A stretch of 64,000 bases of DNA from Chthoniobacterales bacterium (GCA_039930045.1 JBDSQB010000015.1:1-64000), one strand, 5' to 3'; shown: positions 43,980 to 54,373, counted from the stretch's first letter. The notes: a model not told the origin generated them from the sequence alone. Made by a program: numbers and translations.

Positions 43980-44480
43980 ATGCGCACGGGCATCGCCTTG
44001 GGCACCAATCTGGGCGACCGTCTGGCCAATTTGCGCCTGGGTCGCGACGCTGTTCTGGCCCAGCCCGGCATCAGCGGCCCCGCTCTTTTTTCCGGTGTTT
44101 ATGAAACCGCCCCAGTCGATTGCGCACCGGGCACGCCCTCCTATCTCAACGCCGTCATGGAAGTCGAATACCACGGCCATGTCGCCGCACTGCTCGACGC
44201 CTTGCAAGCCATCGAGCGCCAGATGGGACGCCCCGACAAACGCCCGCGCAACGCCTCGCGTCCCATCGACCTCGACATCCTTTATTGCGGAAATCTCACC
44301 TTGAACAACGAGGAAGTCATCATCCCGCATCCGCGTCTGCACCAGCGGAGGTTCGTGCTGGAACCACTCGCAGAGATCGCTCCTGAAAAAATTCTACCGG
44401 GGAAAAATGTGAGCATCGCCGACTTGCTAACTTCGCTGCCACCGGACACCGAGATTCACTCATTGGGAGTCAGGTTATGA
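43980..44480 (+). CDS. folK: 2-amino-4-hydroxy-6-hydroxymethyldihydropteridine pyrophosphokinase
   Basis: A 166-residue HPPK enzyme of folate synthesis. ATG 43980 gives the family N-terminus MRTGIALGTNLGDRLANL. The signature segment RPRNASRPIDLDILYCG (RxxDxDIL-like metal and ATP binding) and PHPRLHQRRFVLEPL are intact. Its stop overlaps the panB start by 4 bp. Inserted between lysine and pantothenate genes, so the operon mixes cofactor and amino-acid pathways. Confidence 0.93.
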   Translation: MRTGIALGTNLGDRLANLRLGRDAVLAQPGISGPALFSGVYETAPVDCAPGTPSYLNAVMEVEYHGHVAALLDALQAIERQMGRPDKRPRNASRPIDLDILYCGNLTLNNEEVIIPHPRLHQRRFVLEPLAEIAPEKILPGKNVSIADLLTSLPPDTEIHSLGVRL

Positions 44481-45235
44481 TCGTCTCCGCTCCGAGTTTG
44501 ATAGAAATGAAGCGGGCCGGACATCGCATTTCGGCGCTCACCGCCTACGATTTTCCCACTGCCAAACTACTCGATGAAGCCGGCATCGACCTCTTGTTAG
44601 TAGGCGATTCGTTAGGAATGGTCGTATTAGGAATGCCCGACACCACGGAAGTCACGCTCGCTGACATCATTCACCACACACGCCCCGTCGCCCGTGCTGC
44701 CCAACGCGCTCTGGTGGTCGCCGATCTCCCTTTCGGCTCCTACGATTCACCGGAGATGGCCATGGAATCCGCCCGCCAGTTGATCGAAGCCGGCGCGAAA
44801 GCAGTCAAACTCGAGGGCGCTCACATCGCGGAAATCTACGCTCTCACCCGACACGGAATCCCCACCATCGCGCACCTCGGAATGCTCCCGCAGCACGTGC
44901 GCGAGGAGGGCGGCTACAAGATCAAGGGCAAGTCGGAGGCCGACGCGGCTCGATTGTTAGAAGAGGCGCTCGCCGTCGAAAAAGCCGGGGCGAGCGCCAT
45001 TGTATTGGAACTCATCGTGCCCGATGTCGCGCGGCTCATCAGCCAGGCCGTGGCCATTCCCACCATCGGCATCGGCGCTGGAAAAGAATGCGACGGACAG
45101 ATTCTGGTCACGCACGATTTGATCGGATTTTTCCCGTGGTTCACGCCCAAGTTTGCCACCGTGCGAGCCGACGTGGCCGGTCAGATCAGCCAGGCCGCGA
45201 GGGATTTTCTGGCGGCTCTCGCGGAAGAGAAATGA
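44477..45235 (+). CDS. panB: 3-methyl-2-oxobutanoate hydroxymethyltransferase
   Basis: A 252-residue TIM-barrel enzyme making ketopantoate, first step of pantothenate and CoA synthesis. Motifs LTAYDFPTAKLLDEAGID, VGDSLGMVVLG, AVKLEGA, HLGMLPQ and GIGAGKECDGQILV are typical PanB. Overlaps folK upstream and the glycosyltransferase downstream, each by 4 bp (ATGA), showing tight coupling. panC and panD are not in the window. Confidence 0.96.
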   Translation: MIVSAPSLIEMKRAGHRISALTAYDFPTAKLLDEAGIDLLLVGDSLGMVVLGMPDTTEVTLADIIHHTRPVARAAQRALVVADLPFGSYDSPEMAMESARQLIEAGAKAVKLEGAHIAEIYALTRHGIPTIAHLGMLPQHVREEGGYKIKGKSEADAARLLEEALAVEKAGASAIVLELIVPDVARLISQAVAIPTIGIGAGKECDGQILVTHDLIGFFPWFTPKFATVRADVAGQISQAARDFLAALAEEK

Positions 45236-46413
45236 GCGACGTCATTTTTCTCTATCACCTGCTCGTGGTGTTAGTACTAGTGACGATCCTCATCAATTTC
45301 CTGCTCAATCAACTGGCCGTTCCCCGGCTGACGGGTGGAAAAACACATCCGGCTCAAAGTCCGCTCGTGTCCATTCTGGTTCCCGCGCGCAACGAGGAGG
45401 CGGGCATCGCACGCTGCCTAAGTTCGCTTCAAACCCAAGATTATCCTAACTACGAAATCCTCCTGCTCGACGATCAATCCAGCGACCGCACCGCAGAAAT
45501 CGCAGGCGAGTTAGGTTTCATTCCCGGCGAGGGAAAATGTCGGATTCTCTCGGGTCAGCCGCTCCCCGCTGGCTGGGTCGGAAAACCATGGGCGTGCCAT
45601 CAACTTTCCCAGGCTGCGCGTGGTGAATATCTGCTCTTCACCGACGCGGATACTCACCATTCGCCACAGGCGCTCGGTGCCGTCATGGCGGAGGCATTTG
45701 AGTCCAAGTCCGATCTGCTCACCTTGTGGCCCGCGCAGGAAACGAAAACCTGGAGCGAAAAGCTGGTCATCCCTATTCTCTTCGTGGCTGCGGCGGGAAT
45801 GCTGCCTCACTGGCTGCTAGTAATAGCGCAGAAAAATTCCTCCATTCGCCAGCGTCTCTCTGCCAGGCAATGGCGCATGTTAGGAGTCGCCAACGGCCAA
45901 TATGTCCTCTTCACCCGTCGAGCTTATGATCAGATCGGCGGCCACGAGGCGGTAAAAAACCACATGGTGGAAGATGTGGCTCTCGGTCGTCTCGTCGCCA
46001 GTAAAACGCACGAGGGAATGATCCTGCGAAATTGCGATGGCGGCGCTGTGGTTAGCACGCGGATGTATCAATCGTTCGACCAGCTCTGGGAAGGTTTCAG
46101 CAAAAATGCATGGCCCATTTTCGAGGGAGATTTCCGGCTCTTCTGTATCGGAAATGTAGGGATGATTCTAGTCTTCGTCGGCCCCTTTCTTTTCCTCCCT
46201 TTCTCCAGCGTTTCGTGGCTGATGCTTCTCTTCCAAATCGGGCTGATCGCCTTCATTCGCATCGTCATCACACTGCGCTACCAGTCGAGCTGGCACAGCG
46301 CAGTGCTGCATCCAGTAGCCTTTCTTCTAGCCACCGCGATTTCCATCAACAGCCACCGCCAAAATAGGAAACAGGGACTCACTTGGAAAGGTAGAACCTA
46401 CCAAGTGAATTAA
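45232..46413 (+). CDS. Membrane-anchored glycosyltransferase family 2
   Basis: A 393-residue inner-membrane enzyme. ATG 45232 overlaps panB; the first 25 residues form a membrane anchor (YHLLVVLVLVTILINFLL). The GT-A catalytic domain follows: SILVPARNEEAGIARCLSSL, LLDDQSSDRT and FTDADTHHSP with the DxD metal motif. Acceptor-site EDVALG plus C-terminal helices (about 310-375) resemble processive or carotenoid/hopanoid-type GT2 proteins of the CrtQ group. Substrate unknown. Ends 1 bp from the tail of the opposing TPR gene. Confidence 0.87.
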   Translation: MSDVIFLYHLLVVLVLVTILINFLLNQLAVPRLTGGKTHPAQSPLVSILVPARNEEAGIARCLSSLQTQDYPNYEILLLDDQSSDRTAEIAGELGFIPGEGKCRILSGQPLPAGWVGKPWACHQLSQAARGEYLLFTDADTHHSPQALGAVMAEAFESKSDLLTLWPAQETKTWSEKLVIPILFVAAAGMLPHWLLVIAQKNSSIRQRLSARQWRMLGVANGQYVLFTRRAYDQIGGHEAVKNHMVEDVALGRLVASKTHEGMILRNCDGGAVVSTRMYQSFDQLWEGFSKNAWPIFEGDFRLFCIGNVGMILVFVGPFLFLPFSSVSWLMLLFQIGLIAFIRIVITLRYQSSWHSAVLHPVAFLLATAISINSHRQNRKQGLTWKGRTYQVN

Positions 46414-48813
46414 CTATTTCTCCCAGATGAAATGCTCCAGTCGCAGGCGCTTGATGCGTTCCGTTGCCTCGCCGGAACGCGGGCCTTTGGCATCGGCGAG
46501 CTTGCGGTAAATGGCGATGGCCGCCTCCCATTGTTCATCGGATTCGAGGCTCTCCGCCGCGTCAAATCCAGCACGATAAAACCAGTAGTAATCGGGAGTT
46601 TCATTCGTATCAGCGGGCAGCGCGAGGGCGTCGTAGTAGGCGGCCAGCATCTCGTCCTTCTTGCCCAGCCATTCGAGACCCTTGCCCTTCTTGTAGAGCG
46701 CCAGATTTTTCCAGTAGCGCGAGACATTGGGAAGTGTGGCCAGTTGATTGAAAGTCTCGACAGAAACGGCAATTTTCTTTGGATCGCTGCTGCCCTGCAA
46801 GTAGAGCGTCTCAGCCTTGGCCGCCAAAGTGGAAGCTAACAAATCGGGAGGCAAAGTCTGGCTGAGCAAGTCGTCATACAAGACAATCGCCTCGTCGTAA
46901 GCGGCGCTGCTTTTCTTAACCGTAGCCTGCTCAAAACGCGCATAAGTCTGGAGCGCACCCTTCATGTGCACGACTTGCTCGAAGAGAGAAATGGCACCAT
47001 CGACGGCGCTTGGATTCATCGTGCGAATGGCCGATTGACCGGCGAGAAAACGTGCCTGCTCCAGCAACGGCGAGTCGGGGAATTTCGTCGAAATCAATTC
47101 GAATTGCGTGCCTGCTGTTGTGTAATCCTTCTCGGCAAACTGGGCTTCACCTAACTTAAATCGCACGTCCGCCTCGAAGATCGAGTTGGGATACTCCTTG
47201 AGAAAAGTCTCGCACTCCTCGATCTGTTTTTTGACGTCGATTTGCTGGACAAATTTTAGATAAGCAGCGCGCTCCGCCGTCTCTGGTGCAGGATGCGATT
47301 GCGAGACGAGAACAAGCTGTTGCTCCGCTTCGGCGGGAGCGCTTTGCGTGGAGATTTCAGCCAGGGCGAGGTGTGCGTCTGGAATACGCGGATGCTCCGG
47401 GAAGTCGCGAATGAACAAGTTTAAAGTGCTTTGTGCCTTCTCCATTTCGTGGGTGCGGGCTTGGAAAAATCCTTCCTCCATCAGAAGGTCGCGGCGCAGG
47501 TTGCTCTCTGGAAAAAGACTGCTGAAATTCTGGTAAGCCGTGAGAAACTCCTTGAAGTTAGAATCTCTCAACCAGCAAAGGGCGCTGTTGTAGAGAAGGT
47601 TCTGCGCGGAGTTGTTTAGGAGTTCCGAGGCTTTCTGAAAATGCGAGGCTGCCTGCGCGAAATGATTGTTGGCAAAAAGGGCACGAGCCAGAGTCGCATG
47701 TAACTCGCCCGTGGTTGTCGGCAGCGAGGACAAGGCGAGTCCCTCGTTCAGGCGACGCACACTTTCCTGGAGTTTGTTTTCGGAGATGAGTTGTTCGCCA
47801 TACTTCAGCAAGACGCTGGCCCGAAGCGGATGAGTCGGAAACTTGTCCAGCCAACTGGAAAGAGTTGCGAGAGCGGTATCGGAGCCTTTGTCGCGCAGAT
47901 CGAACTGGGATTGATAGTAGATAGCCAAAGCCTGGCGCGCCGGATTGGTGGCATCGCGGCTCCAGTGACGCAGTGGGTTTTGCGATGGGTTACTTTGCTT
48001 TTGATAGATTGTGTTGAGTTCGACAAATATCTCGGGAAGCTGCTCTTGGCACGGACGTTCCTCGATAAATTTCTCCAACAAATCACCGGCGTCATCGAGG
48101 TGATTTTGCTCCGCGAGGGCGCGCGCCAGGCCCAAATGTATCGTTGCGTATTGGGAGGAGGCGAGTCCTGCTGGATTGTCTAGCAATGAGCGGAAATGGC
48201 GCTCGGCATTGGGGTAATCCTTGGTTAGGAGGAAACTTTGAGCAGTCAATAAAGTGGCAGCGGGTGAAAGATATTTTGAGGCACTTAGCTTCACCGAAAC
48301 TGAGGGAGTTGTTTGCAGGGAAATATCCGCCTTTCGCAGGCGGGCGGCGTCTCCTAACATCGGATCAGCCTCGATTAGTTCATAATCTTCGCTGGCAGAT
48401 TTGAGTTGTCCCAAGCCGCGTTTTGCCTCGGCGCGAGCGAAGACATCGCGCGCATAAAATGCGGAATCTGTGGATGGCAGAGTGTCTAGCTTTTGGATAA
48501 CTGCGTGCCAGTTTCGGTCAGTTAGATACGACTGGGCCAGCCAATAGTTCACGTCTTCGCCGGAAGAAATCCTGGCTAACAGTTCACGCGCGGCGTCCGT
48601 CTTCTTGATGGAAAGGTAAGCTTGGGCCAGTTCCAGATTCACGCGCCGGGTTTGTTCCGCAGATAGATTTTGAGTTAGATACGACTGCAACTTCTGTATG
48701 CCGACTTGGGGAATTCCCTCGCGCAGCGCCGCCTCGGCTGCTTGGAACAAGGGAGCATCCTCCGCGAGCAAGGCGGAGGTTAGAAAAAGTAGGCTGGCGA
48801 CGGCAGTTTTCAT
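46414..48813 (-). CDS. Large secreted TPR-repeat protein
   Basis: A 799-residue protein with a signal peptide (1-17, ending ALLAED). The rest is almost entirely helical hairpins of TPR/Sel1-like type, for example ANNHFAQAASHFQKASELLN, KFKLGEAQFAEKDYTTAGTQ and FPDSPLLEQARFLAGQSA. Such proteins are usually periplasmic scaffolds, of the YbgF/BamD-like sort. Its start overlaps the uvrA stop by 4 bp, so it is probably transcribed with uvrA, without a known functional link. The specific partner is not deducible. Confidence 0.78.
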   Translation of the reverse strand: MKTAVASLLFLTSALLAEDAPLFQAAEAALREGIPQVGIQKLQSYLTQNLSAEQTRRVNLELAQAYLSIKKTDAARELLARISSGEDVNYWLAQSYLTDRNWHAVIQKLDTLPSTDSAFYARDVFARAEAKRGLGQLKSASEDYELIEADPMLGDAARLRKADISLQTTPSVSVKLSASKYLSPAATLLTAQSFLLTKDYPNAERHFRSLLDNPAGLASSQYATIHLGLARALAEQNHLDDAGDLLEKFIEERPCQEQLPEIFVELNTIYQKQSNPSQNPLRHWSRDATNPARQALAIYYQSQFDLRDKGSDTALATLSSWLDKFPTHPLRASVLLKYGEQLISENKLQESVRRLNEGLALSSLPTTTGELHATLARALFANNHFAQAASHFQKASELLNNSAQNLLYNSALCWLRDSNFKEFLTAYQNFSSLFPESNLRRDLLMEEGFFQARTHEMEKAQSTLNLFIRDFPEHPRIPDAHLALAEISTQSAPAEAEQQLVLVSQSHPAPETAERAAYLKFVQQIDVKKQIEECETFLKEYPNSIFEADVRFKLGEAQFAEKDYTTAGTQFELISTKFPDSPLLEQARFLAGQSAIRTMNPSAVDGAISLFEQVVHMKGALQTYARFEQATVKKSSAAYDEAIVLYDDLLSQTLPPDLLASTLAAKAETLYLQGSSDPKKIAVSVETFNQLATLPNVSRYWKNLALYKKGKGLEWLGKKDEMLAAYYDALALPADTNETPDYYWFYRAGFDAAESLESDEQWEAAIAIYRKLADAKGPRSGEATERIKRLRLEHFIWEK

Positions 48814-51695
48814 GAAAGGTAGCGACGAAGGTAGCGCCCGGTTTCGCTGGCGGGTGTTTTGGCGATGACTTCAGGTGGTCCGGCGGCAACGATCTGACCG
48901 CCGCCCGAGCCGCCTTCGGGGCCAAGGTCGATGATCCAGTCGGCGCATTTGATGACTTCCAGATTGTGTTCGATGACGATGAGGGTGTTGCCGCTCGAAC
49001 GCAGGCGGAGGAGCACTTCGAGCAATTTTTCTATGTCCGCAAAATGAAGGCCGGTCGTGGGTTCGTCGAGAATATAGACGGTGCGGCCGGTGGCTTTTTT
49101 GGCGAGTTCGGTGGCGAGCTTCACCCGTTGCGCCTCGCCGCCGGAGAGCGTGGTGCCGGATTGTCCGAGTCGCAGGTAGCCGAGTCCGACTTGTTCCAGC
49201 GCGACGAGTTTGTCGGAAATGGCCGGGACTTGGCGAAAGAACCGGCTCGCCTCGTCGATGCTCATGGCTAGTACGTCGGCGATGTTTTTACCTTTGAAAG
49301 TAACTTCCAAAGTCTCGCGATTGTAGCGTTTCCCCACGCAGACTTCGCACTCCACATACACGTCGGCGAGGAAGTGCATTTCGATCCGAATCAAGCCGTC
49401 GCCCTGGCAATTTTCGCAGCGTCCGCCTTTGACATTGAAGCTGAACCGCCCCGAGCCGTAGCCACGAATCCGGGAAATCGGCAGCGCGGCAAACAGATCA
49501 CGAATCGGCCCAAACGCCCCGGTGTAAGTCGCCGGATTCGAGCGCGGGGTGCGGCCGATCGGCGTCTGGTCGATGACGATTGCCTTGTCCACTTGATCGA
49601 GGCCGACAATGTTAGTATGAGCGCCGGGTTTTTCCTTGGAGCGATAGAAGCTGCGAAATAAGGCGCGCCGCAGAATGTCATCGACCAAGGTGGATTTTCC
49701 GCTGCCAGAAACTCCGGTGACGCAGGTGAGGAGGCCGAGGGGAAACGCGGCGGTGACGTTTCTGAGATTGTTTTCACTGGCACCCACGATGGTAAGCCAA
49801 CCGACGGAGCGGCTCGGGTCGGCCAGCAAATCCTCACGTGGATGATGGCGCTCACGAGGCACATTGATCTTTTGGCGACCAGAGAGAAACGCGCCGGTCA
49901 ATGAGGTGGGCGATGTTAGGATTTCTTCGATGGTTCCCTGCGCGACTAACTGTCCGCCGCGCGGGCCGGCTCCGGGTCCCATGTCGAAAATATAGTCGGC
50001 GGCGCGAATCGTGTCCTCGTCGTGCTCGACCACGATCACGCTGTTACCCAAATCGCGGAGGCGGCGCAGAGTTCCTAACAATCTATCGTTGTCACGCTGA
50101 TGCAGCCCGATGCTCGGCTCGTCGAGCACATAGAGCACACCCGCGAGGCCGGAGCCGATTTGCGTCGCGAGCCTGATGCGTTGTGCTTCGCCGCCGGAGA
50201 GCGTGCCGCTTTCGCGATTCAAGGAAAGATAGCCGAGGCCGACTTCTGATAGGAATCCAAGTCGATTGCGAATTTCCCGAAGGACTTCCTCGGTGATCTG
50301 CAGTTGCTGAGTGGTGACGGCGAGTTTCGTCATGAAATCTGCCGCCTCGGCGATAGTGAGCTGGCAGAAGGTGTGAATGTTCAGCTCCTTGCCGTCGGTC
50401 GAGCGAATCGTAACGGCGAGAATTTCCGGCTTGAGCCGGGCTCCCTGGCAAACGGGGCAGGGGTGACGCGACATAAATCCGCGAATGCGCACCTTGGTGA
50501 ATTCACTTTCAGTCGTCTCATAGAGCCGCTCCATCTGCGGGAGCACGCCCTCAAATGGCTTGTGCACCGTCTTGCCATTGGCGGTCATTTTGATGGCAAT
50601 GTCCTCGTCACCCGTTCCAAAAAGCACGGCGCGGCGAAATTTTTCGGGCAGCTTCGACCACGGCTTGTCCATCGGGACCTGGTAGTGTGCGACCAGCGCT
50701 CCGAGCAAAATCCGGTAGTAGGCCACCATGCGTTTCGTGCCCTTGTTCCAGGGAGTGATGGCTCCCTCGGCGAGCGTTTTGTCGAAATCGGAAATCATCA
50801 AATCCGGGTCGCAGACTTGCTGCGTGCCGAGGCCGTGACACACCGGACACGCCCCGAGATGCGAGTTGAAGGAAAAATGCTTTGGCGCGGGAGGCGTCAT
50901 GGTGAAGCCGGTGCGCGGGTTCGAGAAATTCGTTGAAAATTTCTCGTCCTTCCACTGCGCGTCGTCGGGAGACTGGACGAGAAGTTGCAGTTGATTCGCG
51001 CTCCACTTCAGCGTCGTCTCGACAGAATCCGCCAGCCGCGACCGGACGCCTTCCCGCACGACGAGTCGATCCACGACAGCCTCGATGGTGTGCGGTTTGT
51101 TCTTTGCCAGACGTGGAATTTCCGGCGTGCTGATTTCGATCATTTCGCCGTCGATGCGGACGCGGACAAAGCCCTCACGCTTTATTTTTTCCAGCACGTC
51201 GCGAAATTCGCCGGTCTGATTTTCCACCAGCGGCGCGAGGAGGACGAGCTTGGTGCCCTCGGCGTGCTCGAGAATGCGATCCACGATTTGCTGCGGCGTC
51301 TGCTTGCGGATTTCCTCACCCGTCGCCGGATCGTGCGGCTGGCCAATCGAGGAAAAAAGCAGGCGCAGGTAGTCGAAAATCTCCGTGGTCGTGGCAATCG
51401 TCGAACGCGGATTCGCCCCGGAAGAGCGCTGTTCGATCGCTATCGCCGGTGATAATCCCTCGATAAAGTCCACGTCGGGCTTCTGCATTTGATCGAGAAA
51501 TTGCCGGGCGTAGGCGGACAGACTCTCGACGTAACGGCGCTGGCCCTCGGCGTAAAGCGTGTCGAAGGCGAGCGACGATTTGCCCGAACCGCTCATGCCC
51601 GTGATCACAACCAGTTTGTCCCGCGGAATTTCCACCGTCAGGTTTTTTAGATTGTGCTGGCGAGCACCGGTGATTTTGATAATTTGAGCTGGCAT
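48810..51695 (-). CDS. uvrA: Excinuclease ABC subunit A
   Basis: A 961-residue damage-recognition ATPase of nucleotide excision repair. Two ABC modules: Walker [16 protein letters not shown] near residue 33 and [15 protein letters not shown] around 665; signatures [12 protein letters not shown] and [12 protein letters not shown]; Walker B segments [13 protein letters not shown] and [12 protein letters not shown]. Zinc-binding cysteine pairs are present ([26 protein letters not shown]). Full length compared with the ~940-residue E. coli protein. A shift of insertion lengths is all that distinguishes it. Confidence 0.98.
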   Translation of the reverse strand: MPAQIIKITGARQHNLKNLTVEIPRDKLVVITGMSGSGKSSLAFDTLYAEGQRRYVESLSAYARQFLDQMQKPDVDFIEGLSPAIAIEQRSSGANPRSTIATTTEIFDYLRLLFSSIGQPHDPATGEEIRKQTPQQIVDRILEHAEGTKLVLLAPLVENQTGEFRDVLEKIKREGFVRVRIDGEMIEISTPEIPRLAKNKPHTIEAVVDRLVVREGVRSRLADSVETTLKWSANQLQLLVQSPDDAQWKDEKFSTNFSNPRTGFTMTPPAPKHFSFNSHLGACPVCHGLGTQQVCDPDLMISDFDKTLAEGAITPWNKGTKRMVAYYRILLGALVAHYQVPMDKPWSKLPEKFRRAVLFGTGDEDIAIKMTANGKTVHKPFEGVLPQMERLYETTESEFTKVRIRGFMSRHPCPVCQGARLKPEILAVTIRSTDGKELNIHTFCQLTIAEAADFMTKLAVTTQQLQITEEVLREIRNRLGFLSEVGLGYLSLNRESGTLSGGEAQRIRLATQIGSGLAGVLYVLDEPSIGLHQRDNDRLLGTLRRLRDLGNSVIVVEHDEDTIRAADYIFDMGPGAGPRGGQLVAQGTIEEILTSPTSLTGAFLSGRQKINVPRERHHPREDLLADPSRSVGWLTIVGASENNLRNVTAAFPLGLLTCVTGVSGSGKSTLVDDILRRALFRSFYRSKEKPGAHTNIVGLDQVDKAIVIDQTPIGRTPRSNPATYTGAFGPIRDLFAALPISRIRGYGSGRFSFNVKGGRCENCQGDGLIRIEMHFLADVYVECEVCVGKRYNRETLEVTFKGKNIADVLAMSIDEASRFFRQVPAISDKLVALEQVGLGYLRLGQSGTTLSGGEAQRVKLATELAKKATGRTVYILDEPTTGLHFADIEKLLEVLLRLRSSGNTLIVIEHNLEVIKCADWIIDLGPEGGSGGGQIVAAGPPEVIAKTPASETGRYLRRYLS

Positions 51696-51762
51696 CGGGC
51701 GTGAAACCTCGAATCAGCAACCTAAGCACAAGCCCACGCCAGTCACCAGAATCTTTTCCGTT

Positions 51763-52014
51763 ATGAGCCAATCCGACAAAGCCCTTCCCACTCCCGAGGA
51801 GTATGCCGATCTCGTGCTTTATTACAGAAAAATGAAACACGACATCAATAACTCGCTCGCCGTAATGATGGCCTTGGCCGAGCTTTCCCAGCGCCGCGCG
51901 GAGCACGTGCCGAAGTTGATCGACATCGTTCTGGAAAAAGCCACCAAAACTGCGGACGACTTGAAGCTTTTTCAAGCCAAGCTGAACGCGCTTTTGCCAG
52001 CCGTTCCAGAATAA
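51763..52014 (+). CDS. Small all-helical protein resembling a histidine-kinase DHp segment
   Basis: An 83-residue protein. YYRKMKHDINNSLAVMMALA carries an H-D-I-N-N pattern like the H-box of HisKA-type dimerisation helices; a second helix follows (HVPKLIDIVLEKATKTADDL). There is no HATPase domain and no signal peptide, so it would be a stand-alone phosphotransfer or dimerisation module at most. Divergent from uvrA (67 bp gap) and 28 bp upstream of a secreted protein gene. The kinase link is inferred from the motif alone. Confidence 0.6.
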   Translation: MSQSDKALPTPEEYADLVLYYRKMKHDINNSLAVMMALAELSQRRAEHVPKLIDIVLEKATKTADDLKLFQAKLNALLPAVPE

Positions 52015-52042
52015 GCCGATTTCCCATTTCCTCCCCCACAAC

Positions 52043-52963
52043 ATGAAAAAATCTGCCGCGACTCCGGTCGCTTTCGCCGCTTCTGTCGCCTTGGTTTTTT
52101 TTGCATGGGAGTTTTATGCGTCTGCGGCCGACGTGGCCCCGCTTGATCCGCATCAGATTTTGCAGGAGTTGGAGGATATTCAGACGAAGCAGAAGACTGT
52201 TTCCAGCACGATCCAAAAGCGAAACATGGATCTGGTTTTCAAGGCTGCGGGCAGCAAAGAGGCGGCGATGGCGCTCTATGAAGAGGCGTTGATGGCGACG
52301 CAATTTCAAGGCGTGAATCGGGAAAATACCCAGTTTCGCGACTGGAAGAAGGCTCACGAGGAGCAACTCAAGAACAGCGATTTCCGCGAGTCTGTCCGAC
52401 TGCATCTTTTCTATCTCGGTCTCAGCTTGAGGAAAGCCGCCGATGCCAAGCCCGAAGATCTCGTGCCGCAAGTGTCCGATTATTTGAGAATCCTCGACGC
52501 CTCCTGGGAGGCCGTTGACGTAAAGGAATCGCTCCTAAAAAGCTCGGTCTCCGATGGAATTTTTTCCAAATGGCTGGGACTTGGACCCGAATTGGCGAAG
52601 GCGGAAAACTGGGAAATGAACCCCGGCAAGTCCGACGCCATCGCCGCAAAATATCTACTGCCCCAATGGCGCAAACAGAAGAATCCCGCATTGCTGTCTT
52701 ACTGGGATGCACGGCTCGCCCGCGAGGCTGCGGTGTCGGGCAATGCCAAGCTCGACTTTCAGGAAAAGAATTTCGCCACGGTGCGCAGGCCCGAGTTGCT
52801 CTGGCAGCGCTCCCAGGAACTGGTGGTTCTCGATCAGCCAAATCGTGCGGCACAGGAGATGTTTTCGTTAATTAAGAACTACCCGAACCATCCGAAAATC
52901 ACGGAGTGGATTGCCACTTTGCAGAAGCTCCTGCAACCGGAATCGGCTCCGAAGGCTGAGTAA
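52043..52963 (+). CDS. Secreted helical hypothetical protein
   Basis: A 306-residue protein with a signal peptide or N-terminal anchor (about 1-28, PVAFAASVALVFFAWEFY, ending ASAAD). The mature part is helical with no recognised domain; LDPHQILQELEDIQTKQKTV may be coiled coil, and the C-terminus (LVVLDQPNRAAQEMFSLIKN) has a TPR-like look. Starts 28 bp after the DHp-like gene. Function unknown. Confidence 0.65.
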   Translation: MKKSAATPVAFAASVALVFFAWEFYASAADVAPLDPHQILQELEDIQTKQKTVSSTIQKRNMDLVFKAAGSKEAAMALYEEALMATQFQGVNRENTQFRDWKKAHEEQLKNSDFRESVRLHLFYLGLSLRKAADAKPEDLVPQVSDYLRILDASWEAVDVKESLLKSSVSDGIFSKWLGLGPELAKAENWEMNPGKSDAIAAKYLLPQWRKQKNPALLSYWDARLAREAAVSGNAKLDFQEKNFATVRRPELLWQRSQELVVLDQPNRAAQEMFSLIKNYPNHPKITEWIATLQKLLQPESAPKAE

Positions 52964-53049
52964 GAGCGAACTTAGCCGAAGTTTCGCTTGGAGTCGAATG
53001 CACTCGCCTGTGGCGGGTTAGTGAGAAAACTCGCAAGCTGCGAGTTAGT

Positions 53050-53133
53050 TGGTGCTCACGAGAGGACTTGAACCTCCACTCTGTTAGGAATACGATTCTG
53101 AGTCGTACGCGTCTGCCATTCCGCCACGTGAGC
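53050..53133 (-). tRNA. tRNA-Leu (anticodon CAG)
   Basis: An 84-nt class II tRNA on the minus strand, CCA included. The acceptor stem pairs GCTCACG with CGTGAGC, discriminator A, then encoded CCA at 53050-53052. The anticodon stem TACGA/TCGTA closes loop CTCAGAA, giving anticodon CAG. The T arm reads GGAGG-TTCAAGT-CCTCT, and the extended variable region (about 13 nt) is as expected for leucine. Confidence 0.93.
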
Positions 53134-53186
53134 AATTTTGGAATTTTACTGATAGTCGAATTCCGCGACTTGAAAACTGATTTCTT

Positions 53187-54281
53187 CTACGAGATGCGCA
53201 TCGGCATCAGAACGTAAAGGAACGGCGTCTGGATTTTGATAACGCCGGGACTCATCTCATCAATCAGATCGAGGAAAACTTCGTCGTTCGGCAGGTTGCG
53301 CAGCGGCGCCATGAGGAATTCCGGATTGAAGGCAATCGCCATGTCCTTGCCCTTGTAGGTGACTGCGACAGACTCGCGGGCCTCGCCGACGTCGGGCGTG
53401 TTGGCCGTAATGTCGATGTTGTTTTTGCTGAAGATGAGTTTGACCGAGTTGGACTTATCGCTGGCGAGAATGGCGACGCGGCGCACGCAGTTGAGGAAGG
53501 ATTCGCGCTCCAGAATGACGCGCTCGCGAGCCTCGCCGGGGATCACCTGGCGATAGTTTGGGTAGTTTCCTTCGATCAGTTTGGAAATGAGTAGAGTGTT
53601 ATTCAACTCGAATGCAACCTGGTTGTCGGAGATGGAAACTTTCACCTCGCCGTCGTCCTTGAGCAGACGCGAAATCTCGGTAATCGCCTTGGTCGGAATG
53701 ATAACTTCCGTCTCCTGGCTGCGCGGGAATTCGAGTTCGATATCGACCAAAGCCAGACGGCGGCCATCGGTTGCAACGAGCGAAAGTTTGTTTTCCTTGA
53801 AGCTGTGTAGGACGCCATTCAGCACGTAGCGGGTTTCGTCCGTCGAAATGGCGTAAGCGGTTTTTTTGAGACCGTCCTTGAGTTCCTTTTGCTTAATGTT
53901 GAAGACGCGGGCGTTTTCAAAGCGGGAGAGGGGAGGAAATTCTTCCTCGGGCAAGCCGAGGATTTTGAAGAAGGAAGCGCCGCAACGAATCGAGGCGGAA
54001 TTTTTTGAATCAACATCGAACTGGATGTCCGAGGAAGGCAGTTCGCGAACGATGCTGGAAAGGCGGCGCGCCGGCAGTGTGGTGGCTCCGATTCTTTCCA
54101 CCGTCGCCTCGACTTGGATGCGAATTCCGACATCGAGGTCGGTTGTGGTCAGGGTCAAACCGCTTTCCGTGGCCTGAATCAGCACATTGGACAGAATTGG
54201 GAGGGTCGTGCGGGTGCTGACGACGTTCTGCACGGCTTGGAGGCCTTCGTTGAGTTTTTCTTTGCTAACGCTGAATTTCAT
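53187..54281 (-). CDS. dnaN: DNA polymerase III beta subunit (sliding clamp)
   Basis: A 364-residue clamp. ATG 54281 starts the family N-terminus MKFSVSKEKLNEGLQAVQNV; an in-frame ATG 66 bp upstream adds an unrelated leader. Three clamp domains are evident: LPILSNVLIQATESGLTLTT, then ISTDETRYVLNGVLHSFKEN, then DNIDITAN-like and a C-terminus ending FLYVLMPMRIS (the conserved C-terminal strand). Lies 92 bp downstream of dnaA in the classical dnaA-dnaN order. Confidence 0.97.
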   Translation of the reverse strand: MKFSVSKEKLNEGLQAVQNVVSTRTTLPILSNVLIQATESGLTLTTTDLDVGIRIQVEATVERIGATTLPARRLSSIVRELPSSDIQFDVDSKNSASIRCGASFFKILGLPEEEFPPLSRFENARVFNIKQKELKDGLKKTAYAISTDETRYVLNGVLHSFKENKLSLVATDGRRLALVDIELEFPRSQETEVIIPTKAITEISRLLKDDGEVKVSISDNQVAFELNNTLLISKLIEGNYPNYRQVIPGEARERVILERESFLNCVRRVAILASDKSNSVKLIFSKNNIDITANTPDVGEARESVAVTYKGKDMAIAFNPEFLMAPLRNLPNDEVFLDLIDEMSPGVIKIQTPFLYVLMPMRIS

Positions 54282-54373
54282 GAGTGGGTAAAAGTGCGGT
54301 TTGGGAAGAGGATGCGAAACTATGCGTGGAACGCTCGGCGTGTCCACTCTTTACGGGTGATTACTTGGTGTTT

